A DNA stretch of 64,000 nucleotides from Arenicola marina (taxonomy: Eukaryota; Annelida; Polychaeta; Arenicolidae), in contig OZ025248.1 of NCBI GenBank assembly GCA_964019135.1, positions 17,553,574 to 17,617,573 of the forward strand, read 5' to 3'. Made by a program: the position numbers and the translations under genes. A model generated the notes under the pieces. It saw nothing but the letters and a program-made list of their open reading frames with translations. It was not told the origin of the DNA and ran no database searches. This document shows positions 23,201-35,678 of the stretch, in pieces. Numbering within the stretch: position 1 is the first letter of the stretch; the number at the start of each line of letters is the position of its first letter.

Positions 23201-26200
23201 GATCAAGGCAATGCTGTCCTCCCCATGGGTGAGTGGACCAAGGCAATGCTGTCCTCGCCACGGGTGAGTGGATCTAGGCAGTGCTGTCCTCGCCATGGGT
23301 GAGTGGATCAAGGCAATGCTGTCCTCGCCATGGGTGAGTGGATCTAGGCAGTGCTGTCCTCGCCATGGGGAGTGGATCAAGGCTATGCTGTCCTCGCCAT
23401 GGGTGAGTGGATCAATGCAATGCTGTCCTCGCCATGGGTGAGTGGATCAAGGCAATGCTGTCCTCGCCACGGGTGAGTGGATCTAGGCAGTGCTGTCCTC
23501 GCCATGGGTGAGTGGATCAAGGCAATTCTGTCCTCGCCATGGGTGAGTGGATCTAGGCAGTGCTGTCCTCGACATGGGGAGTGGATCAAGGCTATTCTGT
23601 CCTCGCCATGGGTGAGTGGATCAATGCAATGCTGTCCTCGCCATGGGTGAGTGGATCAAGGCAATGCTGTCCTCGCCATGGGTGAGTGGATCAAGCCAAT
23701 GCTGTCCTCGCCATGGGTGAGTGGATCAATGCAATGCTGTCCTCGCCATGGGTGAGTGGATCAATGCAATGCTGTCCTCGCCATGGGTGAGTGGATCAAT
23801 GCAATGCTGTCCTCGCCATGGGTGAGTGGATCAAGGCAATGCTGTCCTCGCCATGGGTGAGTGGATCAATGCAATGCTGTCCTCGCCATGGGTGAGTGGA
23901 TCAAGGCAATGCTGTCCTCTACATGGGTCAGTGGATCAAGGCGATGCTGTCCTCGCCATGGGTGAGTGGATCAAGACAATGCTGTCCTCCCCATGGGTGA
24001 GTGGATCAATGCAATGCTGTCCTCGCCACGGGCGAGTGGATCTAGGCAGTGATGTCCTCGCCATGGGGAGTGGATCAAGGCTATGCTGTCCTCACCATGG
24101 GTGAGTGGATCAATGCAATGCTGTCCTCGCCATGGGTGAGTGGATCAAGGCAATGCTGTCCTCGCCATGGGTTAGTGGATCAAGACAATGCTGTCCTCCC
24201 CATGGGTGAGTGGATCAATGCAATGCTGTCCTCGCCATGGGTGAGTGGATCTAGGCAGTGATGTCCTCGCCATGGGTGAGTGGATCAAGGCAATGCTGTC
24301 CTCGCCACGGGTGAGTGGATCTAGGCAGTGATGTCCTCGCCATGGGTGAGTGGATCAAGGCAATGCTGTCCTCGCCATGGGTGAGTGGATCTAGGCAGTG
24401 CTGTCCGCGACATGGGGAGTGGATCAAGGCTATGCTGTCCTCGCCATGGGTGAGTGGATCAATGCAATGCTGTCCTCGCCATGGGTGAGTGGATCAATGC
24501 AATGCTGTCCTCCCCATGGGTGAGTGGATCAAGGCAATGCTGTCCTCGCCATGGGTGAGTGGATCAATGCAATGCTGTCCTCCCCTTGGGTGAGTGGATC
24601 AAGGCAATGCTGTCCTCGCCATGGGTGAGTGGATCTAGGCAGTGCTGTCCTCGACATGGGGAGTGGATCTAGGCAATGCTGTCCTCGCCACGGGTGAGTG
24701 GATCAAGGCAATGCTGTCCTCGCCATGGGTGAGTGGATCAAGACAATGCTGTCCTCCCCATGGGTGAGTGGATCAAGGCAATGCTGTCCTCCCCATGGGT
24801 GAGTGGACCAAGGCAATGCTGTCCTCGCCACGGGTGAGTGGATCTAGGCAGTGCTGTCCTCGCCATGGGTGAGTGGATCAAGGCAATGCTGTCCTCGCCA
24901 TGGGTGAGTGGATCTAGGCAGTGCTGTCCTCGCCATGGGGAGTGGATCAAGGCTATGCTGTCCTCGCCATGGGTGAGTGGATCAATGCAATGCTGTCCTC
25001 GCCATGGGTGAGTGGATCAAGGCAATGCTGTCCTCGCCACGGGTGAGTGGATCTAGGCAGTGCTGTCCTCGCCATGGGTGAGTGGATCAAGGCAATTCTG
25101 TCCTCGCCATGGGTGAGTGGATCTAGGCAGTGCTGTCCTCGACATGGGGAGTGGATCAAGGCTATTCTGTCCTCGCCATGGGTGAGTGGATCAATGCAAT
25201 GCTGTCCTCGCCATGGGTGAGTGGATCAAGGCAATGCTGTCCTCGCCATGGGTGAGTGGATCAAGCCAATGCTGTCCTCGCCATGGGTGAGTGGATCAAT
25301 GCAATGCTGTCCTCGCCATGGGTGAGTGGATCAATGCAATGCTGTCCTCGCCATGGGTGAGTGGATCTAGGCAGTGCTGTCCTCGCCATGGGGAGTGGAT
25401 CAAGGCAATGCTGTCCTCGCCATGGGTGAGTGGATCAAGGCAATGCTGTCCTCGCCATGGGTGAGTGGATCAAGGCAATGCTGTCCTCGCCATGGGTGAG
25501 TGGATCAATGCAATGCTGTCCTCTACATGGGTGAGTGGATCAAGGCAATGCTGTCCTCTACATGGGTCAGTGGATCAAGGCAATGCTGTCCTCGCCATGG
25601 GTGAGTGGATCAAGCCAATGCTGTCCTCGCCATGGGTGAGTGGATCAATGCAATGCTGTCCTCGCCATGGGTGAGTGGATCAATGCAATGCTGTCCTCGC
25701 CATGGGTGAGTGGATCTAGGCAGTGCTGTCCTCGCCATGGGGAGTGGATCAAGGCAATGCTGTCCTCGCCATGGGTGAGTGGATCAAGGCAATGCTGTCC
25801 TCGCCATGGGTGAGTGGATCAAGGCAATGCTGTCCTCGCCATGGGTGAGTGGATCTATGCAATGCTGTCCTCTACATGGGTGAGTGGATCAAGGCAATGC
25901 TGTCCTCTACATGGGTCAGTGGATCAAGGCAATGCTGTCCTCGCCATGGGTGAGTGGATCAAGGCAATGCTGTCCTCGCCATGGGTGAGTGGATCAATGC
26001 AATGCTGTCCTCGCCATGGGTGAGTGGATCAAGGCAATGCTGTCCTCGCCATGGGTGAGTGGATCAAGCCAATGCTGTCCTCGCCATGGGTGAGTGGATC
26101 AATGCAATGCTGTCCTCGCCACGGGTGAGTGGATCTAGGCAGTGCTGTCCTCGCCATGGGTGAGTGGATCAAGGCAATGCTGTCCTCGCCACGGGTGAGT

Positions 26201-26527
26201 GGATCAAGGCAATGCTGTCCTCGCCATGGGTGAGTGGATCAATGCAATGCTGTCCTCGCCATGGGTGAGTGGATCAATGCAATGCTGTCCTCGCCATGGG
26301 TGAGTGGATCTAGGCAGTGCTGTCCTCGCCATGGGGAGTGGATCAAGGCAATGCTGTCCTCGCCATGGGTGAGTGGATCAAGGCAATGCTGTCCTCGCCA
26401 TGGGTGAGTGGATCAAGGCAATGCTGTCCTCGCCATGGGTGAGTGGATCAATGCAATGCTGTCCTCTACATGGGTGAGTGGATCAATGCGATGCTGTCCT
26501 CTACATGGGTCAGTGGATCAAGGCAAT
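20293..26527. repeat. 35-bp minisatellite, largest array of the window
   Basis: About 178 copies of a 35-bp unit containing CCATGGGTGAGTGGATC and AATGCTGTCCTCGCC. A 34-bp variant (ATGGGGAGTGG, lacking one T) recurs. Main variants are ATCAAGG / ATCTAGG / ATCAATG and GCAATG / GCAGTG. Each standard unit carries GGGTGAGT, a very good match to the metazoan 5' splice-site consensus, and CCATGG. Because 35 is not divisible by 3, only short frames (up to about 95 codons) arise. The array ends abruptly at CAATTTCAAATG. Confidence 0.97.
22211..25365. repeat. Exact 1,570-bp duplication inside the 35-bp array
   Basis: Sequence from 22211 recurs at an offset of exactly 1,570 bp (22211-23795 matching 23781-25365), with the order of unit variants preserved and no mismatch seen in the rows compared by eye. 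1,570 equals forty 35-bp units plus five 34-bp units, and five short units are indeed visible per copy. The left break is at CCTCC/CCTCG (22210 against 23780) and the right break at ATCAATG/ATCTAGG. A shorter repeat at offset 349 bp (25465 and 25814) lies to the right. Recent unequal exchange or an assembly artefact are both possible. Confidence 0.85.
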
Positions 26528-27623
26528 TTCAAATGTAAAATTTTTTCGGTTTCGTCGGCGCAAAACGTACGTGAATCTTTTGTTGTCATCCTTTTTTCTT
26601 GGCTTAAGTAGAAGGATTTGTTTGACGGTATTTGCGCTTATGACTAAATAAGCCTATCTGTGACCGACAGAGTTTACCGCAGTCGTCACACCGATGACCT
26701 GTCGTTATACGTCTAGGTTTATACTCACTGGATGCCTAGATTGAAATTTCAAATCCAGTTTCTCAAACCAGAGCCCATCGGGGTGGGCCATTCCCTCTCG
26801 CACGAGACAAACACAGCCCCTTTTTGGGAGCCAGATCCTCCCGAGAATTAGAATCGATGCCGAGAGCTTTCGTGAATCATCGTCTAATATAATACATATT
26901 TAGCCATACTTTCGTTATCAGCGTTCTAGTTTATATGTAAAATAAAAAATAACTTCTTTATTTACTTTCCATATTGTACACATATACGGCCCCTGGGCCA
27001 GTGATTCATTTCTTTTTATTCAAAATCGGTCATGTCAAGATCATGGCAGGGTCGGATGCAGCCAATCTGGATAGGGGGGGGGGCCGGTTTCGGTTTTCAT
27101 ATGTTAAATGTTATAAATGTTGGCACTAAAAGAGTGGAAAACTCGATCATTGCTGAGTCTCTTAGCAGTGGTATGCTTTAGATGAAAGTTTTGTGATCTT
27201 AAAAGTTCATAAGAAATTTGCAAAATCGGAACCGGAAGTGGTAATTAAGGGACGGCGAGACACCGCATACCCAAAGGAAAAGGCAGATGATGTCTTTGAA
27301 GCTGTCTCTCTGTGCTAACCTGTGTGTGACCGTCGAGACGCCAAGGCGTTCAAGAGATATGTGTTCACTCCAATACTCCCAGTCCGCTATAAAACGACCG
27401 CTCCGCCGTGCGCGATATACAGCAGTATGCACTGAACCCAACGGTCTCGCTCGCTGAAGACGCCCTGAGGCACCCTGGCACTCCAAAGGCCAGCACCCTT
27501 AGGGAAGGACCACGTAATGAGCAGGCGGCAAGTGAACACCCCCGTGAAAGCAGGGACATAGTGTACTAAGTTAAATGAAGATTTGACAGATTTTTTTTTA
27601 CCCCATATATTACTGGCGTCACA
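26528..27623. other. Unassigned sequence
   Basis: No gene recognised. Contains G10 at 27074-27083 and a TATA-like CTATAAAACG near 27387. Minus-strand frames at 27199-27650 overlap each other and show no domain. Confidence 0.5.
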
Positions 27624-28139
27624 CAGTGACGTCACAATGTGGCACCACACAGTGGCGTCATATTATGGCCAAGATATGTTCCTGGCGTCACACTTACTGG
27701 CGTCACACTTATTGGCGTTACTCAGTGGCGTCACATAATGGCCAACACATATTACTGGCGTCACACAGTGGCGTCACACAGTGGCGTCACACAGTGGCGT
27801 CACACAGTGGCGTCAGACAGTAGCGTCACACAGTGGTGTCACTCAGTGGCGTCACACAGTGGCGTCACACAGTGGCGTCACACAGTGGCGTCACACAGTG
27901 GCGTTACACAGTGGCGTCACACAGTGGCGTCACACAGTGGCGTCACACAGTGGCGTCACACAGTGGCGTCACACAGTGGCGTCACACAGTGGCGCGACAC
28001 ATTGGCGTCACACCGTGGCGTCACACAGTGGCGTCACACAGTGGCGTCACACAGTGGCGTCACACAGTAGCGTCACACAGTGGCGTCACACAGTGGCGTC
28101 ACTCAGTAGCGTCACACAGTGGCATCACACAGTGGGGTC
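27624..28139. repeat. 13-bp minisatellite GTGGCGTCACACA
   Basis: About 35-39 copies, irregular at the left (27624-27770) and nearly perfect from about 27770 to 28120. Each unit holds GCGTCA, which includes the CGTCA half-site of the cAMP-response element. The first unit region holds a full palindromic TGACGTCA near 27627. Overlapping frames of 109-143 codons (+) are period artefacts. Confidence 0.95.
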
Positions 28140-28971
28140 CAGTACATGTCGTTAGCCGATAACCAGCGTCCTTGCTTGGCGCCGTTACCGACCGACCACA
28201 CTAGGATAGACTTATGTACCATTCCTTCGAGTAGCGACTCGCCTGTTCAATTCACTTAGACACGTGTGCTCCATTTTGACGGTAATGTCGGATCCAGCCG
28301 AATAGGTAAGAACAACATGTTCAGTTAGCTTATATGGCTCAAGGTGTTTTTCTGTACGGAAAAAAGAACGTACGATAATGCAGTATCATAATTATCAGAA
28401 GAAAGAAATTACTATCCTCTCTTCACAATCATCTCTTCAACCTAACTTCGTTGTCAGACTCTCCGTATATTTCAAACAATGCATACCTAGTGTACTAATG
28501 GTTCCAAATCTGCCTTAAAACCGTGTCTGCTGTATAATACAGGTGTCATTTGAATGTAATTTAAGCATAGCATGGTACATATTATGGAGTCCAACGAGAT
28601 CTACAAGACAGTATGGGAAGCATACACTGTAAATATGGTATAGAGATACAGGAATAGCCCTTCTGACATTTCTCCCATTTCGACAAACCTCGAGCGTCGT
28701 GGGGTACGGGATCGGAAAATTGGGGCTGGGGGGGGGGGGGAGGGGCACGGAAACAAGCCTGTGGTCCATGGCTTTCTATATGCTCCCTGCAGACTCTGAG
28801 GTGTGGATTAGGGACAACCGGGGCAGACGTCACAGACAACGTGGGACGCCACCATCACCGGCCTGCCCCCTGCTGTGAGATTATGTGTTGAATCATAGGA
28901 AATAATTCCCGACCCCAAAGGTCACAGGTGGTAGTTTGTATGGCGTTCCTCGATACTGGATTCGACCGAAA
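28140..28971. other. Unassigned sequence
   Basis: No gene recognised. Contains G13 at 28728-28740. Short minus-strand frames at 28515-28839 are unremarkable. Confidence 0.5.
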
Positions 28972-29120
28972 GAGAGAGAGAGAGGGAGAGTGGGAAGAGG
29001 GAGAAAGTGAGGGAGAGGGAGAGAGTTGGGGGAGAGGGATAGACACAGACAGAGATGGAGAGAGCGGGAGAGGGAGGGAAGGAGGCAGAGAGGGTGCGAG
29101 GGGAGAGAGAGAGAGAGACA
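28972..29120. repeat. GA-rich purine tract
   Basis: About 150 bp of irregular GAGA, GGGA and GGAGAGG sequence on the plus strand, nearly all purine. No fixed period longer than 2-6 bp is evident. Serine/leucine-rich minus-strand frames here are low-complexity artefacts. Confidence 0.85.
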
Positions 29121-30846
29121 CATGATGTGTTTCAACCCCAGGTACAAGCGTTACACTGGGTATTGTGCCTACAGATATATATCAAAATGCTTTGCAAAGT
29201 CAACTTTACACTGAATTACACGTCATTTTTGTGTAACTAAGGTTGATATGAGTTGTGTGAAAATATTGAGTCAGCTTGCGGCCGTCAGTCATCACCGGAA
29301 CCAGATAAACCTGGCCCCAGTCCTGTCAAAATCGAAAGCAGGTCACCGTCATAGAAATGACGGTAAGAACATATATACATGCGTTATCTACATAGTGCAC
29401 TCGCTATCAAAACTACCAATTATATATATATATATAACAGTTGATTTTAATTGTTGACAACATGCGTAACGGCTGTCGTAGAAATGGCAACAAACGATAA
29501 TCAAACACAAACATAATTCAATCAATACCATATTACAGTAAACTCAAACATTTCCACTATCAGAATTTCAACCCATATCCCAAATACCTAAGCATGTGCA
29601 CTGCAGCAACCTCAAACGCCAACATTTCATCTGCCAACGTTTATATGACGTTAATGGCTACCGCGTAGGTAGACAGGCTCGCTCGCCCTGGTGCAATATG
29701 GCCAACTATATTTGGCCAAATCCAAACCATCCACGGAAGAAATATATATATATTTGTCTTTGCGGAATATTGGCCGCCCACAACCTCACGAAAGGCAGGA
29801 GAACTGCCATCGTACGACGTATGGGGAGTTTAATGCCGTTTTCATTCCTCTGTGGTGGTCTAGGCCAGTGATAGGCCATGTCGCCTCACCCGATGGAGCT
29901 GCCTGAATGGAATCGATTTATCGGTGCCCTTTACATAGTCTGTACTGGCGTCTTAAAGCAGCCAGAGGGCATCCCGGGATGGCCCTCCCACCACCACTCA
30001 AAGCTAGCTAACGAGAAGGGAGGCATGTCGTTGAAATTATCGATGTCGTAATTGTCCATATGCTACTGATCTGCCGATGGACGCTTTCTTCTCGCGACAT
30101 ATTGATGGATGCTTAATATTGTGAGGAACCTCTGAAGGGATCCGGGTGAGTGGAGTACAAATGAATATAACGATATTGACTGCACAGTCGATTGCGTGGC
30201 AAGTCATTTGCGAGAAAGGGGTCCAAACCGGAAGACTTTGTCCCGGTGCAGCGTTGTAGATATATTGGCCTACATATTGACCTATCACCTTCTACCACCA
30301 CTCCATCCAATGTTCTTCCATGGTGCCATTGTTGTACCATTGTTGTACCAAAACCTTCCTGGCGGGCCATACTAACATGTATTCATTTTATTCTAATTAT
30401 AAGATATAAGAATTTATATTATAATATATTTAATATATTACCTGCCTTATTTCACGTCAGTATTAAAAGTCCACAAAATGGACAAAAACTCATCATTAGT
30501 ACATGTAAATGCTATTGGCGGACAATAGTGGTGATGAATTATGTATCTCTGGCGATAAATACTAATCTAACAAAGACAGCAAAGAATAATCCAGGAGAGG
30601 AAAGCCATTTATGTCATTCATATCATAGTAACAATTTACGCGGAGTGTATGGCTTTATCGATGAAAATACAGATTGTAAACCAGACACGGTTCCCTATGT
30701 GAAAACTAGTTTTTCCTTTGCGCAGCTGAAACCTGTTTTACTTTCACGGTCCTGGCTCCATCCCGAGCATAGGAGCCGGTACATCTTCCATGATTGCTAG
30801 AACGCTCCCGCTGAAACAAGACTTTCAGGCAGTGGTCGATTACCAA
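29121..30846. other. Unassigned sequence
   Basis: No gene recognised. An AT alternation lies at 29417-29437. An open stretch from an ATG at 29248 runs 38 codons to GACGGTAAGAAC (donor-like, near 29363), but nothing else supports an exon. A 202-codon plus frame at 30192-30800 has no recognisable domain; its length is within what chance could give in 64 kb. Confidence 0.45.
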
Positions 30847-30956
30847 ACTAAGGGGTTTCCCCCGCCTAAGGGGTTTCGCCAGACTAAGGGATTTCCCCAG
30901 CATATGGGGTTTCCCCTTGCCTAAGGGATTTCTCCAACACATGGAGTTTCTCCTAC
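30847..30956. repeat. Short minisatellite, about 18-20 bp unit
   Basis: Six degenerate copies of CTAAGGGGTTTCCCC with variable 3-5 base joints, decaying to the right into GGAGTTTCTCC. Confidence 0.8.
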
Positions 30957-31220
30957 AATTTATTGCGAGGCCCATCCGCTGGGTTTCCATCCAAACAGTC
31001 ACTCATGCGCTTGTTTGAGGCCAAATGCTCAATCGGTCATTCCGTGGGCAATTAGAGGCCACTGGGTCCAGTCTAGTCTTTCTCCAATCTCCAATTAGCC
31101 GTTATCTTCCCCCATATACTAATCGGTGCCGAGCATGTCGAATGAGTGCGCGTGCACCCGGCCCCGGCGCATGAATTCGTACATCGATCGATGCGTGAAG
31201 TACGTATAACTTGCGTTAAC

Positions 31221-31238
31221 CTCGGGTATATACCCGAG
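31221..31238. other. 18-bp perfect palindrome
   Basis: CTCGGGTATATACCCGAG reads identically on both strands. Flanking bases do not extend it. Role unknown. Confidence 0.8.
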
Positions 31239-31367
31239 CTAACAAAGAAAGGCAACCAGTGTCAACATTGAGGCTAGTTCAACAAATTAAACGCGGTCCG
31301 CTCCCAACTTGGATATGTCGCGCACCTACGTTTAACATCCTCGCTATTCTTTTCCATTAGCAGAGTT

Positions 31368-31386
31368 CCGACCTGACTCAGGTCGG
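31368..31386. other. 19-bp palindrome with one central base
   Basis: CCGACCTGACTCAGGTCGG has 9-bp arms around a single C. The centre TGACTCA is also the AP-1 consensus, so a regulatory site is possible but unproven. Confidence 0.6.
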
Positions 31387-32082
31387 GAGATTAGCGGGTC
31401 GCCTACCTTTATTTGAGCCTCCAAATTAATGCATTAAAAATATATTCCGGTAGAATGGTACCTTAGCTTTCGTTTCAGCGTCAATTGAAAGCGAAATTCG
31501 ACATCAGTAATGTTCTGCGATATTTTTATCATGCAGCCCCATCAAGTTCGCGCGGCCGTAGCCCACTCGGTCGTTACAACGGCGCTATATCAATGTCAAG
31601 GCCGCGTGGGTCAACTTCTAAAATACGGATTGACAAGTGTACCGACTGACAATCATGCTTTGGGCTCAACCTTCCGACTTCTTATTGTATATGCCCCAAG
31701 GTGAAATTATATTTATTTAGTAAGATATAAGGCAGTAAATACCCTCACGCATGCCATGACATTGTGATTCAGACATGTTGCTCGCGATCATTCCCGATAC
31801 AAAAACTAATTTATGTGACGTCATACTCCTTGTATGCAAATTACATTGCAGGCTGCTGCATTTATTGCACTCCCGCCTCATGCACTCGCATCGGCCAACA
31901 TGTAGTGAACGTGTTTGCAGGGGGCGATACGGCATAAGAATAAGTAGCGCTCATACAGCCGCGGTCGCGTTCGTTCAGGTTGGGTATCAAATATTAGACG
32001 ATCTTATGGCGGCACCCGTGGGTTGGTACGATATGGACCGGTGTAACATAATAACCTGTCCGGCCATGGTTCTTTCATGCCA

Positions 32083-32165
32083 CTAACCCTAACCAGAACC
32101 CTAATACTAACCCAAACCCTAACCCTGGCCCTAACCTAATCCTAACCTAACCCTAAACCCTAAAC
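32083..32165. repeat. Degenerate interstitial telomere-like repeat
   Basis: About 80 bp of CCCTAA-type repeats (CTAACCCTAACC, CAAACCCTAACCCT, CCTAACCTAATCC and similar), the complement of TTAGGG. Most units are imperfect, with losses of one base and CCTAAC variants. It is internal to the window, flanked by ordinary sequence, and so is not itself a chromosome end in this assembly. Confidence 0.85.
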
Positions 32166-35071
32166 ATACATGCACTATTTACATATTATTTACATGTTTA
32201 CCATTCGCTGCGCATGCGCACACGTCAGCCGGACACTTTATCACGGCGGAGAGGTTTTCATGTTACACCGGACTGACTGACCAATGACGAATTCCCACGC
32301 TGCCCCCAAACTGTCTGAATCTGTGAGGCAACCATCTAAAATCCTACTTTCTGCATTGCTAGAGGGGGTGAGTTCGGGTATGCGGGCGGAGTAGTCGGAC
32401 TGTGCGGAATATATAACCGAACGCGGAGATTGTGGTCCGATAGGGCGGTCACGTGGTACATTTTACACCCAGACCTTACTCCCCACCCAGAGGAGGATCA
32501 CGAGGATTTCCAACATGGCGTCCAGGCCGCACAATACATTTAATATATATATAGTAGTATTGCGACCTGCAAAAAATCTGTAAATAATATTATGACAACG
32601 AGAATAAGATAATGAACACAATACGTATTCGTTGATTTATTTTATGGCGCCATTTAACGATCTTCAAAATGTGTGCATTCCAGCAAATGCAACATTCACG
32701 CGGACCGCAGATTTTGCGTTCGGTTAATATTGATCCGCCTATTAGCGGAAAGAGTCCGCATGCTCCAAATATCCGCGCCGATTACTCCGATCGCATATCC
32801 GAACTCACCCAGGGATTTCAGAGGGGTTTCACAGCCACTCCGCGGGGGGGGGGGCATTGTTATACAAATCTGGTGGGGGAGGGTGGTCCGCGGGTGCCTT
32901 GATGCCGGAGAGAGCGCGCATTTATGATGAGAAAGATACCCCTATAGTGTGGATATTTTAACACTTGCGACCGGGGAGGGGGGTGGGGGGGGTCTCTGGA
33001 AATATTCGTTCATAGAGCGGATTGCCGCGAGAAAATACCCCTTCCGAGCGGATTTTGGCGGTAACCGAGCGGGTGGTTCGTATTTTAGTATGCGTCGCAC
33101 TGGCACGTGTTTGACCCATTGCCACACCGCAGCAGATATCTCAAAATTGTACGAAAACAAAAGTAAATGGGCTCATACACATTTATTGAGTGAGGTATTG
33201 TAGTTTTTAGAACTAAATCGTGTTGGGATAACCTTCTTCTTGAATCATAGTCTGACAGTGGCATGATTCAATGCACATTTAATCTTCTAGAACCCGGTGA
33301 AGTCAGCGGGCGGGTCTCACGAAAGCTGTTGCTTATGGCGTGAATAGGGTCGGCAGCTAGACTCCGTGGCCTCACGGAGTCTAGCGTGGCTGGACTACAT
33401 TGAAGCGGTTCTTTGGCCCAGTTTAATCAACATTTGATCCTACAATGAGCTGCCTCGACTGGACCAAATTGATTGAACTACCACAAGTGGGTCTTCCAGC
33501 ATAAAAGTGCGCGCATGCGTCACATGGGTATAGCATCGCCCACCCCATGGAAGTAAAACCAATATTTCACAATAATCGAATTTTGAACTTGTAAGTACAT
33601 CTGCAGACAATCTCGGTGTAAACCACCAACCCATTAGGCGATTCAGGTCCTTCTGGGCCAAGAATAATAGGACATGCCCCAAAACAACGCAACCAATTCA
33701 GCTGACTGTAAACTTAAACGGAGGGGTTGTGCAATCAACATTAAACAAGTTTGAAGGGTAATCTAATGCATGACATTTGCCAACATTACTAATTAATTCA
33801 TGATTTATTAACCCAAGATAATTGTTCCGGGGATGCATAGTACAATTTCAAAAAGACTGTAATTGAAGGATATCTGCAGATCCAGACTTGCGATGGGCCC
33901 CCTTATGATGGAGAGACACTGCTCGCCTCATACATGCGGAGAGAGACTATAGCATTCCATCGAACCAACGGCCGTTGTTCCTTACACGGCTCCCATATCT
34001 TACAAGGACGCCATGCCAGCCAGTCTCCCGGCTATTTACGAGACAGAGCTGCGATGGTGTTGTGTACGGCGCACATCCACATCCACCACGTGGAGTGTCA
34101 CACCATCACCTGATGGACGCCAGCCAACCAGCCAGCCAGTCGGAGAGTGGTTAGGGCCAGGAGATAAAAATACCAAGGAGTCTAGTTCCTGTATTCGCCG
34201 CCTCTTACATCAGCTTCTCAATCCGTCTTTCCATGCATTTCGCGTGCTGTTTCAAGATGGCAACTTCCGTCATTGATAGCTCACTACAATGGTAACATTA
34301 ATCGAGTGGTTCAGTAAGTACATAATACACATGTTTGTACATCCTCTGCATCAATTTTTGACGCATTTGTCCCCATCATGAATATGGTATGAACAGTACT
34401 TAATGCTGTGTTCACTGTTATCATCCTATTTGGCCATTCCCTCGTATTTGGTCAAATTTGCTTTAAGTTTAATGTGTTCCAATAACGGATAATCAACACA
34501 CTTGTAGAATTACAGAACTGTTATCATTGAACACCACAGTACACGCGGGACCCACATCGCCTCCTCCTAGCCCGGGATCACAACATGATTCAATCACCAT
34601 TACCGCTGGCGAACGTCTCGCAGACCGCTTGTCGAATAACGTCATCAGATATCGCGCCAGGGATCGAGTCAAATGCAGCACATCAGCGGGGGGAAGGTTC
34701 GACCTTGATGGTCAGCGTCGTGGTCAAGATCAACTAGATCACGGTCAAGGTCATTTAGGGTACAATCTATGGGAGGGGTAGGTGGATCTTTTCGCGGTTA
34801 GTGGATTCCAAGAGGACAGTTTCCCGTAACCGACTAAGGACAAAGGGTCCTTGAAAGGGAATGGCGTTGACGCGGCTTGGAGTGGTGGGTACATACATTC
34901 CCTAGCTGCACTTAAGAGAGTGTAGAAAGAGGACACGTGTCTCCTGCAAACCACAAGACTACCCCACGTCACCGTGAAGAGGGGGAAGCAAGGCCCAGAA
35001 TCCTAAAGAGAGGCTTAATGGATTGGTTTCAATGTCAACACTTTGCCACTTCTGTTCAATCCGGACTCACT
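32166..35071. other. Unassigned sequence
   Basis: No gene recognised. Contains an AT alternation near 32540-32553, G11 at 32844-32854, G-rich sequence at 32970-32992 and the hairpin at 33356-33385. Open frames are below 90 codons. Confidence 0.5.
33356..33385. other. Perfect 13-bp stem hairpin
   Basis: GCTAGACTCCGTG and its reverse complement CACGGAGTCTAGC are separated by the 4-base loop GCCT. The stem is perfect. It could be an RNA stem-loop or a small foldback remnant; no neighbouring U-run or promoter was seen. Confidence 0.8.
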
Positions 35072-35132
35072 CTCTGCCAGAGCCACTCTCTGCCAGAGCC
35101 ACTCGCTGCCAGAGCCACTCGCTGCCGCTCTA
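35072..35132. repeat. Short 16-bp tandem repeat
   Basis: About 3.5 copies of CTCTGCCAGAGCCACT, the last two beginning CG instead of CT. The unit contains the palindrome CTCTGCCAGAG. Confidence 0.9.
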
Positions 35133-35678
35133 CTCATTCCGGTGCGATAGGCGCGATATCACTGTTACAAAACACTGGTGTCAGGTGGACACCGTAAAGT
35201 CAACGTTCTATGGGCCGCGAAATTAAACACTGTTAAGTGCAGGTTGTTTTTAACACGTTTTATTATGAAAGGCCACCCTGACTGTGAGATGGGGGTGGTG
35301 GTGTGTAAGTTACTGCGGCCGGAGCGGGACATCGCAGTACACCGGACACGTGGTGTGTGGGGTTGTCAGTCAGCAGTTATCCTCATCGTTGTCATACTGA
35401 TATGCAATCCCCCTCGCCACGAGGCAGAGGGTGGCTTAACAAGGCAGACCGCCATGCGCTGACTGTTAATACCAGGTAGCACCATTGTAATTCTAGATCA
35501 ATGGATCTGATCCACAGTCAAGGGTCAGATACTGATGGTATGTCAACTTGTCATTCAGACGGCAATATATATCCGGATATTGTGTTTTGTGAGAGATGGT
35601 TTGAGACGTGACAACGCCCTTGTATTTGTGTTTAATCATCTATTGTTTACGGAGATCACCGTCATCACCTGCTCCCCA
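35133..35678. other. Unassigned sequence
   Basis: No gene or repeat recognised up to the start of the 25-bp array. Confidence 0.5.

Larger units (their letters stand above)
30957..32082. other. Unassigned sequence with two near-perfect palindromes
   Basis: No gene recognised. Palindromes are listed separately at 31221-31238 and 31368-31386. A full TGACGTCA site lies near 31816. Confidence 0.5.

Noticed and set aside
20293..26527. CRISPR array
   Set aside because: Units are directly contiguous with no unique spacers, and the context is eukaryotic; the same applies to every other array here.
30192..30800. 202-codon frame outside repeats
   Set aside because: About one frame this long is not surprising by chance in six frames of 64 kb; it lacks domains and spans AT-rich low-complexity sequence.
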